A stretch of 64,000 nucleotides of DNA from Acutalibacter sp. 1XD8-36 (GCF_009917525.1 NZ_QZDU01000003.1:203547-267546), one strand, 5' to 3'. Counted from the first letter of the stretch, positions 31,331-41,559 are shown. Notes: a model not told the origin generated them from the letters alone. Made by a program: numbers and translations.

Positions 31331-31783
31331 ATGAGGATAAGCGACAGCGTTGCAAACTATATATTAGAACTCCTGAACCAGGCAGGGGGGATTGCGGAGA
31401 TACAGCGCAACGAGCTGGCGGGATTTCTGGGCTGTGTGCCCAGCCAGATAAACTACGTGCTCACCTCCCGGTTTACCCCGGAGCAGGGCTATCTGGTGGA
31501 GAGCCGCCGGGGAGGCGGCGGGTATATACGCATAACGCGGCTAAAGCTCAGCAAAGCGGACATGATAATGCACATAATAAACGGCGTGGGCGACTCCCTG
31601 GACGGGGCCTCGGCCCGGGTCATGCTGGAAAACATGGTGCAGAGCACGGTGCTGGACAGACAGTCGGCGGAGCTGATTGCCGCGGCCCTGTCGGAGAAGG
31701 CGCTGGCGGCGGTGCCCCGGGAGCTGAGGGACACGGTGCGGGCCATGATATGCAAGAACATGCTGCTGGTAACCAGGACATGA
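31331..31783 (+). CDS. ctsR: CtsR, class III heat-shock repressor
   Basis: CtsR represses clp genes and is inactivated by heat and by the McsA/McsB system. The winged-helix region reads SVANYILELLNQAGGIAEIQRNELAGFLGCVPSQ (start and end quoted in the family as SQINYVL), and the glycine-rich wing is ESRRGGGGYIRI. At 150 residues it has the normal length. It stands first in its own operon behind two CtsR operators. Confidence 0.96.
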   Translation: MRISDSVANYILELLNQAGGIAEIQRNELAGFLGCVPSQINYVLTSRFTPEQGYLVESRRGGGGYIRITRLKLSKADMIMHIINGVGDSLDGASARVMLENMVQSTVLDRQSAELIAAALSEKALAAVPRELRDTVRAMICKNMLLVTRT

Positions 31784-32472
31784 AAGGAAGGCTGGAGCTG
31801 GCTCGAACAGTTTTCGGAGTAATTTTGCTCATAACTTTACTGTCCGGCTGCCGGGGTGGAGTGCTGGTCTTCAATGGGACCCATGAGAGCCAGGACGCGG
31901 CAATGCTCTCAAAGCTCCGGGAGAGATACCCCAAAATGGGCTTTGAGTGCACCGGCAGGACCGGGGGAGGGGTACACTCAGTAGAGGCCTCCGACGGCAC
32001 GGAGTTCCCGGCGTGGACTGCGGCAAAGTCAAAGGGCGAATTTCAGGTGCTGGAATATTACCTGGAGGAGTGGCTGGCGGCGAGGGGATATTATGACAAA
32101 ATCGAGGGCCTCCTTGAGGAGCAGGGCTGCGGCTACGAGTACGGCAGCTACAACCACTATGAGCGGCATTTCCAGCTGGAGCTGGGGCCGCTGGACAGCG
32201 AGGAGCAGCTTGAAAAGGCGGCAAAGGCTGTCAGCCAAGTGAAGGCCGAGTTTGACAGCTTACGTCAGGAGTTTGAGGAGAGCACCGGCTGCCGGGACCT
32301 GCTGCTGTACTTCCACGGCAGCTACACCCTGGGCGGGGAGGAGCACCACGGGACCTTCCACCTCTCCATGAGGGAGGGGGACAGCTGGGGGAGAAACTAC
32401 CCCTTTTACGACTACCGCTCCTATTTAGAGGAGTGCATAGAAAAGACAGGGGATATTCCAAATATAGACTAA
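31780..32472 (+). CDS. Putative lipoprotein inserted in the ctsR operon
   Basis: The ATG overlaps the ctsR stop (ATGA). The protein starts MKGRLELARTVFGVILLITL with a lipobox LLSGC, so Cys24 is the likely lipid anchor, and has 230 residues. The mature part is hydrophilic and Glu-rich, without a domain I recognise. A gene between ctsR and mcsA is not part of the usual operon, and tight coupling means it is made under CtsR control. A sensor or chaperone role at the cell surface during stress is only a guess. Confidence 0.78.
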   Translation: MKGRLELARTVFGVILLITLLSGCRGGVLVFNGTHESQDAAMLSKLRERYPKMGFECTGRTGGGVHSVEASDGTEFPAWTAAKSKGEFQVLEYYLEEWLAARGYYDKIEGLLEEQGCGYEYGSYNHYERHFQLELGPLDSEEQLEKAAKAVSQVKAEFDSLRQEFEESTGCRDLLLYFHGSYTLGGEEHHGTFHLSMREGDSWGRNYPFYDYRSYLEECIEKTGDIPNID

Positions 32473-32492
32473 TTTTTTAGGAGGTATACTGT

Positions 32493-33014
32493 ATGATGTG
32501 TCAGAGCTGCGGTCAGCGGACCGCCACCACCCATATTAAGACTGTCATAAACGGACAGCTGACGGAGGCCCACCTGTGCTCACAGTGCGCGAAGAAACAG
32601 GGCTACGGCAATATGCTGGGCGACTGGAGCGGCTTCGGGAGCCTCCTGGGAGGGCTGCTCACCGGAACGGAAACCGCCGCCCAGGAGAAGCGCTGCCCGG
32701 GCTGTGGGGCCAGCTTCAGACAGATAAAGGGGAGCGGCAAAATTGGCTGCGGGGAGTGCTACAACACCTTCCGCACCCAGCTCATACCGGTTATCGAGCG
32801 AATCCACGGCACTGTCCAGCACAAGGGGAAAATCCCCGGGGGCTCGGCCCTTATGGTGCAGGAGAAGAACGTGCAGCTTGCAAATACCGGGCAGAAAACT
32901 GTTTCTGAAGCCGACAGGAAGCGCCAGGAGCTGAAGGCCGCCATAGAAAGACAGGATTTCGAGCAGGCAGCCATACTGAGAGACCAGATAAAGGAGTTGG
33001 AGAGCCATGAGTGA
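32493..33014 (+). CDS. mcsA: McsA, zinc-binding activator of the arginine kinase
   Basis: McsA binds McsB and stimulates its arginine kinase activity. Two CxxC zinc motifs are visible at the N-terminus (MCQSCGQRTA and LCSQCAKK) and a second pair further on (RCPGCGASF and IGCGECY). The C-terminus has the UVR-type coiled coil ELKAAIERQDFEQAAILRDQ. Length is 173 residues. It overlaps mcsB by eight bases. Confidence 0.96.
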   Translation: MMCQSCGQRTATTHIKTVINGQLTEAHLCSQCAKKQGYGNMLGDWSGFGSLLGGLLTGTETAAQEKRCPGCGASFRQIKGSGKIGCGECYNTFRTQLIPVIERIHGTVQHKGKIPGGSALMVQEKNVQLANTGQKTVSEADRKRQELKAAIERQDFEQAAILRDQIKELESHE

Positions 33015-34047
33015 AGCTAAGTGGTACGGCAGAGGGGGAGAGTCCGGGGAGGTGGTATCCAGCACCCGGGTGCGCCTTGCCAGGAACTTAAAGCGCCTGC
33101 CCTTCCCGGACAGGGCCGGCCATGAGGAGCGGGAGCAGGTGGTGGAGAGGGTGCGGGACGCCTTGGAAAACGGCAACAGCGTGCTCTCAAAGGACGTCAG
33201 GTTTTTGGATTTGGAGGAGCTCTCCCGGGAGGAGGCGGTGTCCCTGGTGGAGCGGCACCTGGTGAGCCCGGAGTTTATCTCGGGGCGCCAGGGCCGGGCC
33301 CTGCTGCTCAGCGCCGACGAGAGCATTTCCATTATGATAAACGAGGAGGACCATGTGCGGATACAGGTGCTCAGGGAGGGGCAGGCCCTCTCCGAGGCCA
33401 TGGAGACCGCCGACAGGATAGACACCCTTTTAAGCGAGAGGCTGGAATATGCCTACGACAGGGACTTTGGATACCTGACCCAGTGCCCCACCAATCTGGG
33501 CACCGGCATGAGGGCCTCCCTGACCCTGCACCTGCCGGGGCTGACCGAGTCCGGGAGCATGGGGCGCATAGGGGAAAACCTGTCAAAGCTGGGAATGGTG
33601 CTGAGGGGGGCCTTCGGCGAGGGCACTAAGGCCGTGGGTGAGATGTACCAGCTCTCAAACCAGATAACCCTGGGGCTAAGCGAACGGCAGGCCATAGAGA
33701 ACCTAGCCTCTATCGCCGGGCAGCTTATAGAGCAGGAGCGCCGCCTGAGAAAGGAAATGCTGGGCACGGTCCAGTGGCAGGACCAGCTTTCAAGGGCTGC
33801 GGGGATACTGGGCACGGCCCGGCTGATGTCCGGGGAGGAGGCCACCCGCCTGCTGTCCCTGGTGCGGCTGGGGCTCTCGGAGGGCAGGCTCTCCGGGGTG
33901 GAGCTGGGGACTGTAAACGGCCTGGCGGTGGAGGTACAGCCCGCAACCCTCATGGCTGCGGGGGGCAGGCAGCTCTCCCCCGAGGACAGGGACCGGCTGC
34001 GGGCGGATATACTGAGGGATACATTCAAAGATATAAAAATATTATAA
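33007..34047 (+). CDS. mcsB: McsB, protein arginine kinase
   Basis: McsB phosphorylates arginines on misfolded proteins, marking them for ClpC/ClpP, and phosphorylates CtsR. The guanido-kinase core is clear: VSSTRVRLARNLKRLPFP at the nucleotide site and CPTNLGTGMRASLTLHLPGL around the active-site loop, where the family Cys/Thr/Asn positions are kept. Its 346 residues are normal. The start overlaps mcsA, so the two are coupled. Confidence 0.96.
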   Translation: MSEAKWYGRGGESGEVVSSTRVRLARNLKRLPFPDRAGHEEREQVVERVRDALENGNSVLSKDVRFLDLEELSREEAVSLVERHLVSPEFISGRQGRALLLSADESISIMINEEDHVRIQVLREGQALSEAMETADRIDTLLSERLEYAYDRDFGYLTQCPTNLGTGMRASLTLHLPGLTESGSMGRIGENLSKLGMVLRGAFGEGTKAVGEMYQLSNQITLGLSERQAIENLASIAGQLIEQERRLRKEMLGTVQWQDQLSRAAGILGTARLMSGEEATRLLSLVRLGLSEGRLSGVELGTVNGLAVEVQPATLMAAGGRQLSPEDRDRLRADILRDTFKDIKIL

Positions 34048-34092
34048 ATTATTATAGTTAATATTGTAATTATTAAATGGAGGAGTGATTTT

Positions 34093-36522
<2,430 letters not shown>

Positions 36523-36535
36523 TAAGGCAAAAAAC

Positions 36536-36571
36536 AGAGAGGCAGGCCGGGAGCGGCTGCCTCTCTATTTT
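36536..36571 (+). terminator. Terminator of the clpC operon
   Basis: AGAGAGGCAG (36536-36545) and CTGCCTCTCT (36557-36566) pair perfectly; ATTTTC follows. Confidence 0.9.
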
Positions 36572-36588
36572 CGTTCCTTGGGGGATGT

Positions 36589-36933
36589 TTACCTTCTCCC
36601 CGGACGCATCTGCCGGGCCTGCGGGTACTCCTCAAGGCAGAGCATATACAGCAGCTCCAGGTCCTCGCTATGGTCCTCGTCCCGCTCCTTATACTCCAGC
36701 TTCTTCAGCACGGACCACTGAAAGGACCCGGGGTCCTCAGTGAAGGCCTTCTGCATTTCCCTGTTGGGCCAGGAGCCAAGCTGCAGCTGGAACAGGCTGC
36801 CGTTATAATCGGCGGCGGCGTCCCTGGATATGGCTATCCACCTGTTTTCGCCCTGCTGCCAGCAGACAATGCCCATATCGGGCTTCCGCTCGTCATACTG
36901 GGAGCGCAGCTCCTTTTTCCTGTTTTTGTCCAT
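36589..36933 (-). CDS. GIY-YIG-like nuclease family protein
   Basis: The 114-residue protein reads MDKNRKKELRSQYDERKPDM, then MGIVCWQQGENRWIAISRD, NGSLFQLQLGSWPNREMQKA and WSVLKKLEYKERDEDHSEDL. This layout matches the short clostridial GIY-YIG-like proteins I know, although the GIY and YIG motifs are degenerate. It may not be catalytically active. AAAAGGAG lies upstream of the ATG. Confidence 0.65.
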   Translation of the reverse strand: MDKNRKKELRSQYDERKPDMGIVCWQQGENRWIAISRDAAADYNGSLFQLQLGSWPNREMQKAFTEDPGSFQWSVLKKLEYKERDEDHSEDLELLYMLCLEEYPQARQMRPGRR

Positions 36934-37001
36934 TTTATGTGCTCCTTTTCTTTTTGATGGGGTTTGTTTTCAGCAAGTCCGCTGCCAGGCAGGGGCCAGC
37001 G

Positions 37002-37030
37002 TTGACAATCGGGCATATGGATGATATAAT
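37002..37030 (+). promoter_or_regulatory. Promoter of the 37-kb holin-like toxin
   Basis: TTGACA (37002-37007), 17 bases, TATAAT (37025-37030): a perfect consensus. It gives an unusually long leader of about 230 nt. Confidence 0.87.
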
Positions 37031-37068
37031 GTGCCCAAGGGCACTGTCATAATAACGGTGAACGGTCG

Positions 37069-37170
37069 GCGGACGTTGACCATAGCTATGCTCTGGTCAA
37101 GTCCCGGAGTTTTCCTCGGCTCTGAAAGAGCCGCCCCCGCGTTCGCGGGGTACCGGAAAACTCCTGCTTC
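37069..37170 (+). repeat. Structured interspersed repeat, copy C, in the toxin leader
   Basis: The palindrome around 37076-37100 has one mismatch. The outer stem is GGAGTTTTCC (37106-37115) with GGAAAACTCC (37155-37164), and the hairpin GGCTCT-GAA-AGAGCC replaces GACTCC-GAA-GGAGTC of copy A, a double compensatory change. It sits wholly inside the toxin mRNA leader, so the repeat may be a functional part of this RNA rather than an insertion. Confidence 0.85.
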
Positions 37171-37204
37171 TGCGGAAGGCCTGAAACTTCCGATTACATA
37201 GAGA

Positions 37205-37260
37205 CCCGCGCTGAAAGTTTTGCTGCTACATAAGCGGGATTCCTCCGTGGATAGGAGGTG
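37205..37260 (+). promoter_or_regulatory. Ribosome-site-masking hairpins of the toxin mRNA
   Basis: CCTCC (37242-37246) is complementary to GGAGG (37254-37258) of the toxin ribosome site across a seven-base loop. Just upstream CCCGC (37205-37209) pairs with GCGGG (37234-37238). Hiding the ribosome site is typical of type I toxin mRNAs. Confidence 0.7.
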
Positions 37261-37266
37261 ATACTT

Positions 37267-37356
37267 TTGAGCGATTTCGAGCTGCTGTATCTGATGCTTA
37301 CTACTATTCAGATTTTAATAGAGCTGACGAAAAGTGATAAGAATGCAAAAAAGTAG
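37267..37356 (+). CDS. 29-residue holin-like type I toxin (TxpA/BsrG-Hol_Tox type)
   Basis: The frame uses a TTG start after ATAGGAGGTGAT and reads MSDFELLYLMLTTIQIL, then a basic KSDKNAKK tail. The pattern M-S-x-[YF]-E-x-L-x-x-M with one membrane span and terminal lysines is that of putative holin-like toxins of Firmicutes. The last codons lie in the left flank of the bidirectional terminator shared with the antisense RNA. Membrane damage on over-expression is the family expectation. Confidence 0.83.
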   Translation: MSDFELLYLMLTTIQILIELTKSDKNAKK

Positions 37357-37450
37357 CCGCTCCGGCCTAAGGTAGCGGCTGCTTTTTTATATAAGCGACT
37401 ACTTAACTCGGGCCAGCCGTTCAAACTATGGCAGCGCCCGCTTTTCTTCT
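37345..37450 (-). ncRNA. Antitoxin RNA of the 37-kb toxin
   Basis: A perfect minus promoter drives an RNA of about 105 nt that converges on the toxin gene and overlaps its 3' end through the shared terminator. Its 5' block GGGCGCTGCCATAGTTTG and GAACGGCTGGCC matches the RNA at 38551-38665 over 32 identical bases. It also resembles the start of the toxin mRNA itself (GGGCACTGTCATA and GAACGGTCGGC, 37039-37070). Confidence 0.83.
37348..37388. terminator. Bidirectional terminator of toxin and antitoxin
   Basis: AAGTAGCCGCT pairs with AGCGGCTGCTT with one G-U. Six A precede and six T follow, so it works in both directions. Confidence 0.9.
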
Positions 37451-37456
37451 ATCAAT

Positions 37457-37485
37457 ATTATACACTTCCCCGCCCTATTTGTCAA
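37457..37485 (-). promoter_or_regulatory. Promoter of the 37-kb antitoxin RNA
   Basis: On the minus strand TTGACA (37480-37485), 17 bases, TATAAT (37457-37462). Confidence 0.88.
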
Positions 37486-37562
37486 CCCCGCATATCGCAG
37501 CCTCCCCGCGCATATTATCTCTTGGGAAAACCAGAGATTTGTATAGAAAGGGAAGTGTAGAA

Positions 37563-38492
37563 ATGTTGGAGACCCAGTTTTACCCTGAAGGACACCGGCT
37601 GAACGCGCCGGAGAATCTGGCGGCGGCAGGCTCCCCTGCCGCCCTCAGCGAGGCCATGCGGGAGGGGCGGATACTGGAGGCCCGGGCCGTTATGTGCGAC
37701 AGCGCCCACGACCTTATTGTGGACCTTGGCTGTATGAGGGGGATTATCCCAAGGGAGGAGGGGGCCCTGGGCATTAGGGAGGGGACTGTGCGGGATATCG
37801 CCATACTCTCCCGAGTGAACAGGCCTGTCTCATTTATCGTGCGTGACTTTATAAGGGACGGCGAAGGCCGGGTGACGGCCCTGCTGTCCCGGCGGGCGGC
37901 CCAGGAGCGCTGCCAGAGGGAGTACATAGAGAGGCTTGCCCCCGGGGACGTGATACCCGCCCGGGTCACCCACCTTGAGCCCTTCGGGGCCTTTGCGGAC
38001 ATCGGCTGCGGCATACCCGCCCTGCTGCCTATCGACAGCATTTCCGTCTCCCGGATAGGCCACCCCAAGGAGCGCTTCCTGCCGGGGATGGACATAAGGG
38101 TGGTGGTGAGGAGCCGGGAGAACGGCAGGATAAACCTGACCCATAAGGAGCTACTTGGCACCTGGGCCGAGAACGCCGGGCGCTTCCGGGCCGGGGAGAC
38201 CGTGGGAGGGGTCATACGCAGTATAGAAAACTATGGCGTCTTCGTGGAGCTCTCCCCAAACCTGGCGGGCCTTGCGGAGACCCGGGAGAACATCTTCCCG
38301 GGCCAGCAGGCCAGCGTCTTCATAAAGAGCGTGCTGCCCCAGAGGATGAAGGTGAAGCTGATTATCATAGAGACCTTCGACAGCGAGCCCAGACGCCCCC
38401 AGCCCCCCGAATACTTCTTCAGCGGCGTGCACATGGAGGAATTTGTCTACTCCCCGCCTGAGAGCGAAAAGCTTATCCGCACGGTATTTTAA
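37563..38492 (+). CDS. S1 RNA-binding domain protein
   Basis: The 309-residue protein has one degenerate S1-like N-terminal segment (ARAVMCDSAHDLIVDLGCMRG) and two clearer S1 motifs: GDVIPARVTHLEPFGAFADI with GIPALLPI, and GETVGGVIRSIENYGVFVEL with LAGLAE. Such proteins bind RNA in translation or decay, and the clostridial form is uncharacterised. I start at ATG 37563 after AAAGGGAAG. The gene lies between perfect 32-bp inverted repeats that belong to two small RNA genes. Confidence 0.87.
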   Translation: MLETQFYPEGHRLNAPENLAAAGSPAALSEAMREGRILEARAVMCDSAHDLIVDLGCMRGIIPREEGALGIREGTVRDIAILSRVNRPVSFIVRDFIRDGEGRVTALLSRRAAQERCQREYIERLAPGDVIPARVTHLEPFGAFADIGCGIPALLPIDSISVSRIGHPKERFLPGMDIRVVVRSRENGRINLTHKELLGTWAENAGRFRAGETVGGVIRSIENYGVFVELSPNLAGLAETRENIFPGQQASVFIKSVLPQRMKVKLIIIETFDSEPRRPQPPEYFFSGVHMEEFVYSPPESEKLIRTVF

Positions 38493-38515
38493 AAAGGCCG
38501 CGGCAGGCTTTTGCC

Positions 38516-38544
38516 TTGACAAAGAAGGCCGGGGCGTGTATAAT
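38516..38544 (+). promoter_or_regulatory. Promoter of the 38.5-kb small RNA
   Basis: TTGACA (38516-38521), 17 bases, TATAAT (38539-38544): a perfect consensus. Confidence 0.87.
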
Positions 38545-38550
38545 GTATAA

Positions 38551-38665
38551 TAAATATAGAAAAAGAAAAAAGCGGGCGCTGCCATAGTTTGAACGGCTGG
38601 CCTGGGTTATTGACTATCTTTAAAAATAGCCGTTCCCCTGACCCGGGAGCGGCTGCTTCTTTGTA
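38551..38665 (+). ncRNA. Orphan antitoxin-like small RNA
   Basis: About 115 nt long, it carries 32 bases (38571-38602) identical to the 37-kb antitoxin and ends at the hairpin AGCCGTTCCC/GGGAGCGGCT with GCTTCTTTG. No peptide gene opposes it. It may act in trans on the 37-kb toxin mRNA or be a decoy; both are inferences. The rest of 38493-38713 holds nothing else. Confidence 0.78.
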
Positions 38666-38713
38666 CTATTTTCTAAGGCTATAAGCAGAAGAACGATTAA
38701 AGGGAGCATACCA

Positions 38714-39286
38714 ATGACAAAAAAAGCCATAGTTATATGCGGCTACCTGGCCTCGGGGAAGTCCACCTTCGCCCTGAGGCTTGCAAGGGAGTTGAACGTG
38801 CCGTACTTAATAAAGGACACCTTTAAGAGCGCCATCTGCCGGGACCTGCCCATTGAGGACAGGAGCGCCAGCAGCAGGTTTTCTGCGGCTACCTTTAACG
38901 CCATGCTCTATGTAGCGGAGAGGCTGATGGAGACCGGGGCGCCGGTTATCCTGGAGGGCAACTTTGTGCCCGCCGGGGTGAAGCCGGTGGACGAGGCGGG
39001 GGAGCTCAGGGGGCTTATGGAAAAATACGGCTATAGCTCCCTGACCTATAAATTTACCGGCGACACCGCCGTGCTCTACCGGCGCTTCATAGAGCGGGAG
39101 AACACCCCCGGGCGGGGGCGGGCAAACCGCATAGGCGGCGAGATATCCCAGGAGACCTTCGACAGCTGGTGCCGGGCGATGGACGGCTTCGGGCTGGGGG
39201 GAGAGACGGTTGAGGTGGACGCCACGGATTTCGCCAGTGTTGATTATGACAGGCTAATCAGGGCGGCTATGCCGCCCCGCACATAA
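38714..39286 (+). CDS. P-loop kinase, zeta-toxin/AAA-like
   Basis: The 190-residue protein has Walker A GYLASGKSTFALRLA, an early KDTFKS segment and a lid region RFIERENTPGRGRANR. It resembles small predicted kinases related to zeta toxins and chloramphenicol phosphotransferase. The phosphoacceptor is unknown, and no epsilon-like antitoxin gene is beside it, so a housekeeping kinase is as likely. A terminator follows. Confidence 0.8.
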   Translation: MTKKAIVICGYLASGKSTFALRLARELNVPYLIKDTFKSAICRDLPIEDRSASSRFSAATFNAMLYVAERLMETGAPVILEGNFVPAGVKPVDEAGELRGLMEKYGYSSLTYKFTGDTAVLYRRFIERENTPGRGRANRIGGEISQETFDSWCRAMDGFGLGGETVEVDATDFASVDYDRLIRAAMPPRT

Positions 39287-39289
39287 ATA

Positions 39290-39316
39290 AACAGCCTCCG
39301 GTTTCAGGAGGCTGTT
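39290..39316 (+). terminator. Terminator after the P-loop kinase
   Basis: AACAGCCTCC (39290-39299) and GGAGGCTGTT (39307-39316) pair perfectly. It also lies just beyond the convergent solute-binding gene. Confidence 0.85.
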
Positions 39317-39355
39317 ATATATATAATATTATTATTTGATTTGTTTATATATAGT

Positions 39356-40666
39356 CTAGGACTCCTGCAGGCTCATAGCCAGCACCCGGCAGGTCTCGTC
39401 AATCAGCTGGTCGATGTCCCCCTCCTCAAAGCCGGTATGTATGTTCAGGCAGCGGCTCTCCAGCTCATACACCCCCACAGTTACAGTGTCGAAAAAGTTC
39501 ACGGCGGTTATGGAGTCCTGTACAGCCCGGAGGCCGTCGAAATTTTCCTTTGAAAGGCTCCAGCTATCGGAGCCCCGGAGCTTTACAGGATACTCCTCGC
39601 TCATCAGCCGGGAGTCCATGGGGAACCCGCCGAAGGTGCCCCGGAAGGCGAGGTAGGAGTTGTAAAAGGTGCCGGACTGCTGGCTTTCCAGGCTCATAAG
39701 GTAGTCCAGCACCAGGAAGGCGTCGTCCTTATGCCTGCTGCCGGCGCTTATGACGGCATAGGAGCGCACCGAGGCGGTCACGCCGCCGTCCCGGGAGTAG
39801 AGGGGGATGTAGGTCAGCGTGGCCGATTCATCAATACCGGACCCGCGGCCAATAAACCCTGCGCCGGACAAAGGCTGGGAATAGGCCGGGGTATCCCCGA
39901 AGGCCTCCGCGTCTGACTCGTCCAAGAGCTCGAAATTCCTATGTATCCGCTCCTTAAGCTGGTCGGCGGTAAACAGCAGCTCCTCCTTGTCAAAGTCGGC
40001 AAGCCTGCCCAGGGTATTGTGCACTGTCATATCGCCGGTGCCGTCTGTCTTCTGGGGGGAGCCGCCCCAATAGGCTGTGCAGGCCTTGTCGATAATGTCC
40101 CCGCCTGCGGCAGTCTCCTCCCAGGTTTTGCTCCTGTCGGGGGTATGGCTCACGTCCTCCTTGAGAAAACAGCTCATATTGAACTGGTATGATAGGGGTA
40201 TAATAAACTGACCCTTTTCAGTCCTTCCGGCGTTTAAAACAGACTGTATCTGCTGGTCCCACTCTGTTATCTCAGACTTCTCCATATACTTGTCCAGGTT
40301 CAGGAAAAGGCCGTTTCCGGCGGACTTCTCAGGGTACGGGAACAGCAGGCCCTCCTTTGAGGCGTAGCAGGTCATAATAAGGTCCGGCCCGCTGCCGCCC
40401 ATTATCTCGGCCTTCAGCCGGGTGAGCGCCCCCATGCGCTCCTCACCTTCGGGGGGCACGAGCTCCAGCTCGTACTCCTCGGGCCCGCCCATAGAGGCGA
40501 CGGCCTTCATCAGAGACTTGAAGGCGCTCTCAGCCTTGTTGGAGTCAATCTCGTCAAGCCCCAGGTCCAGGCAGACCCGCAATGGGCCGGAGGGCTTGGG
40601 CCCGCAGGCCGAAAGGGGCAGCAGGAGTGTCAGTGCGCATAAGATCAGGGCGGCGAGCTTTTTCAT
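39356..40666 (-). CDS. Extracellular solute-binding lipoprotein
   Basis: The start MKKLAALILCALTLLLPL and lipobox LSACG (Cys21) mark a lipid-anchored ABC substrate-binding protein. The mature 415 residues show the family 1 layout, with KAEIMGGSGPDLIMTC near the first third and a two-lobed length. The ligand is probably a sugar or oligosaccharide. No permease or ATPase gene adjoins, so it is an orphan that must use distant partners or act as a sensor; the hybrid kinase lies 900 bases away on the other strand. ATG 40666 fits AAAGGA better than the TTG at 40672. Confidence 0.88.
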   Translation of the reverse strand: MKKLAALILCALTLLLPLSACGPKPSGPLRVCLDLGLDEIDSNKAESAFKSLMKAVASMGGPEEYELELVPPEGEERMGALTRLKAEIMGGSGPDLIMTCYASKEGLLFPYPEKSAGNGLFLNLDKYMEKSEITEWDQQIQSVLNAGRTEKGQFIIPLSYQFNMSCFLKEDVSHTPDRSKTWEETAAGGDIIDKACTAYWGGSPQKTDGTGDMTVHNTLGRLADFDKEELLFTADQLKERIHRNFELLDESDAEAFGDTPAYSQPLSGAGFIGRGSGIDESATLTYIPLYSRDGGVTASVRSYAVISAGSRHKDDAFLVLDYLMSLESQQSGTFYNSYLAFRGTFGGFPMDSRLMSEEYPVKLRGSDSWSLSKENFDGLRAVQDSITAVNFFDTVTVGVYELESRCLNIHTGFEEGDIDQLIDETCRVLAMSLQES

Positions 40667-40719
40667 TGTCAATCATCCTTTCATAGCGGGCTTCAGTATA
40701 AACAATTCACTATAATAAT

Positions 40720-40748
40720 ACTATACCACTATAAAACTCAGAAAGCAA
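40720..40748 (-). promoter_or_regulatory. Promoter of the solute-binding gene
   Basis: On the minus strand TTGCTT (40743-40748), 17 bases, TATAGT (40720-40725). The rest of 40749-40830 is AT-rich without a gene. Confidence 0.65.
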
Positions 40749-40830
40749 CAATTTTTTACAAATATTATAAACTATTTAAATATTGTGTGAATATGTATCG
40801 TGAATGTATATAGTATATATGCGGCAGCCC

Positions 40831-41100
40831 CTAATTCAGGGGCTTGCTTTTCTGTACCCGCCTGCCGGAATCCTCAGGGTCGGCGTAGAGCTCGGGGTAG
40901 AAGAAGTCCGCGGGCGGTATGCCGAAAAACTCCGCCAGCACCCTGAGGGAGTGCAGGTCGGGGGAGGTCTTGCCGGACTCGTAGTAGGAGTAGGCGGAGC
41001 GGGTCACCCCAAGGAGCTTTGACACGCTCTCCTGGGTGGCGTTTTTTGCCAGCCGCAGCGTGCGCAGCATGGCCCCAAGGTCTTTGTTAAAGGCTGTCAT
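40831..41100 (-). CDS. XRE-family transcriptional regulator
   Basis: The 89-residue helix-turn-helix protein reads LGAMLRTLRLAKNATQESVSKLLGVTRSAYSYYESGKTSP (shown by its core QESVSKLLGVTRSAYSYYE) and ends with the extension FFYPELYADPEDS. The start is uncertain: ATG 41100 and ATG 41118 both lack a strong ribosome site. Target unknown; it may control the neighbouring solute-binding gene. Confidence 0.85.
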   Translation of the reverse strand: MTAFNKDLGAMLRTLRLAKNATQESVSKLLGVTRSAYSYYESGKTSPDLHSLRVLAEFFGIPPADFFYPELYADPEDSGRRVQKSKPLN

Positions 41101-41262
41101 ATCACTTTCTATCCCCATTCATTTTAATGTAAACACGGCTCACTTAGTATTATAAATTGGTCTCCACCTAATGTCAATATGCTAATAAAATAACTTCTGG
41201 TTGGTATACTACTCCATACAGTCTGGTAAAGAAAAATACAGTAAAAGCTGAAGGAGGTTGTT

Positions 41263-41514
41263 ATGCCGTCTGGAAAGCACAGATACCCACAGTACACCCT
41301 GCGCACCTCGGAGGGGCTGATGGACAAGCTTAAGTACATCGCGGAGTATAACGGGCGCTCTGCAAACAGGGAGCTGGAGCAGCTTATCCGGGCCCATGTC
41401 AGCCGCTTCGAGCATAAGCACGGCCCTATTGAGCTCACCACGGAGGACTACCAGTTTATACGCAAGCGCACAGGGCGGGCCGGTGGAAAAACCGGCTCCT
41501 CCCCGGAAAGCTAA
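41263..41514 (+). CDS. Arc-type ribbon-helix-helix protein
   Basis: The 83 residues contain an Arc-like DNA-binding fold: YTLRTSEGLMDKLKYIAEYN followed by GRSANRELEQLIRAHV, where NGRS-N-E is the family hallmark. GAAGGAGGT precedes the ATG. It stands divergent from the XRE gene, and the two could share an operator in 41119-41262. Confidence 0.88.
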   Translation: MPSGKHRYPQYTLRTSEGLMDKLKYIAEYNGRSANRELEQLIRAHVSRFEHKHGPIELTTEDYQFIRKRTGRAGGKTGSSPES

Positions 41515-41530
41515 AAGCGCAATACATCCC

Positions 41531-41559
41531 TTGCAAGCTCCCAGCTTATGTGTTATAAT
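41531..41559 (+). promoter_or_regulatory. Promoter of the hybrid sensor kinase
   Basis: TTGCAA (41531-41536), 17 bases, TATAAT (41554-41559). Confidence 0.8.

Noticed and set aside
36589..36933. Intact GIY-YIG endonuclease claim
   Set aside because: Overall layout fits, but the defining GIY and YIG motifs are not clearly present, so I only call it family-like.
37411..38602. Insertion sequence with terminal inverted repeats carrying the S1 gene
   Set aside because: No transposase is present, there is no target duplication visible, and each repeat copy is the body of a promoter-hairpin RNA gene, which explains it better.
38714..39286. Zeta toxin of an epsilon-zeta type II system
   Set aside because: The P-loop kinase fold fits, but no epsilon-like antitoxin gene is adjacent, so a toxin role is not supported.
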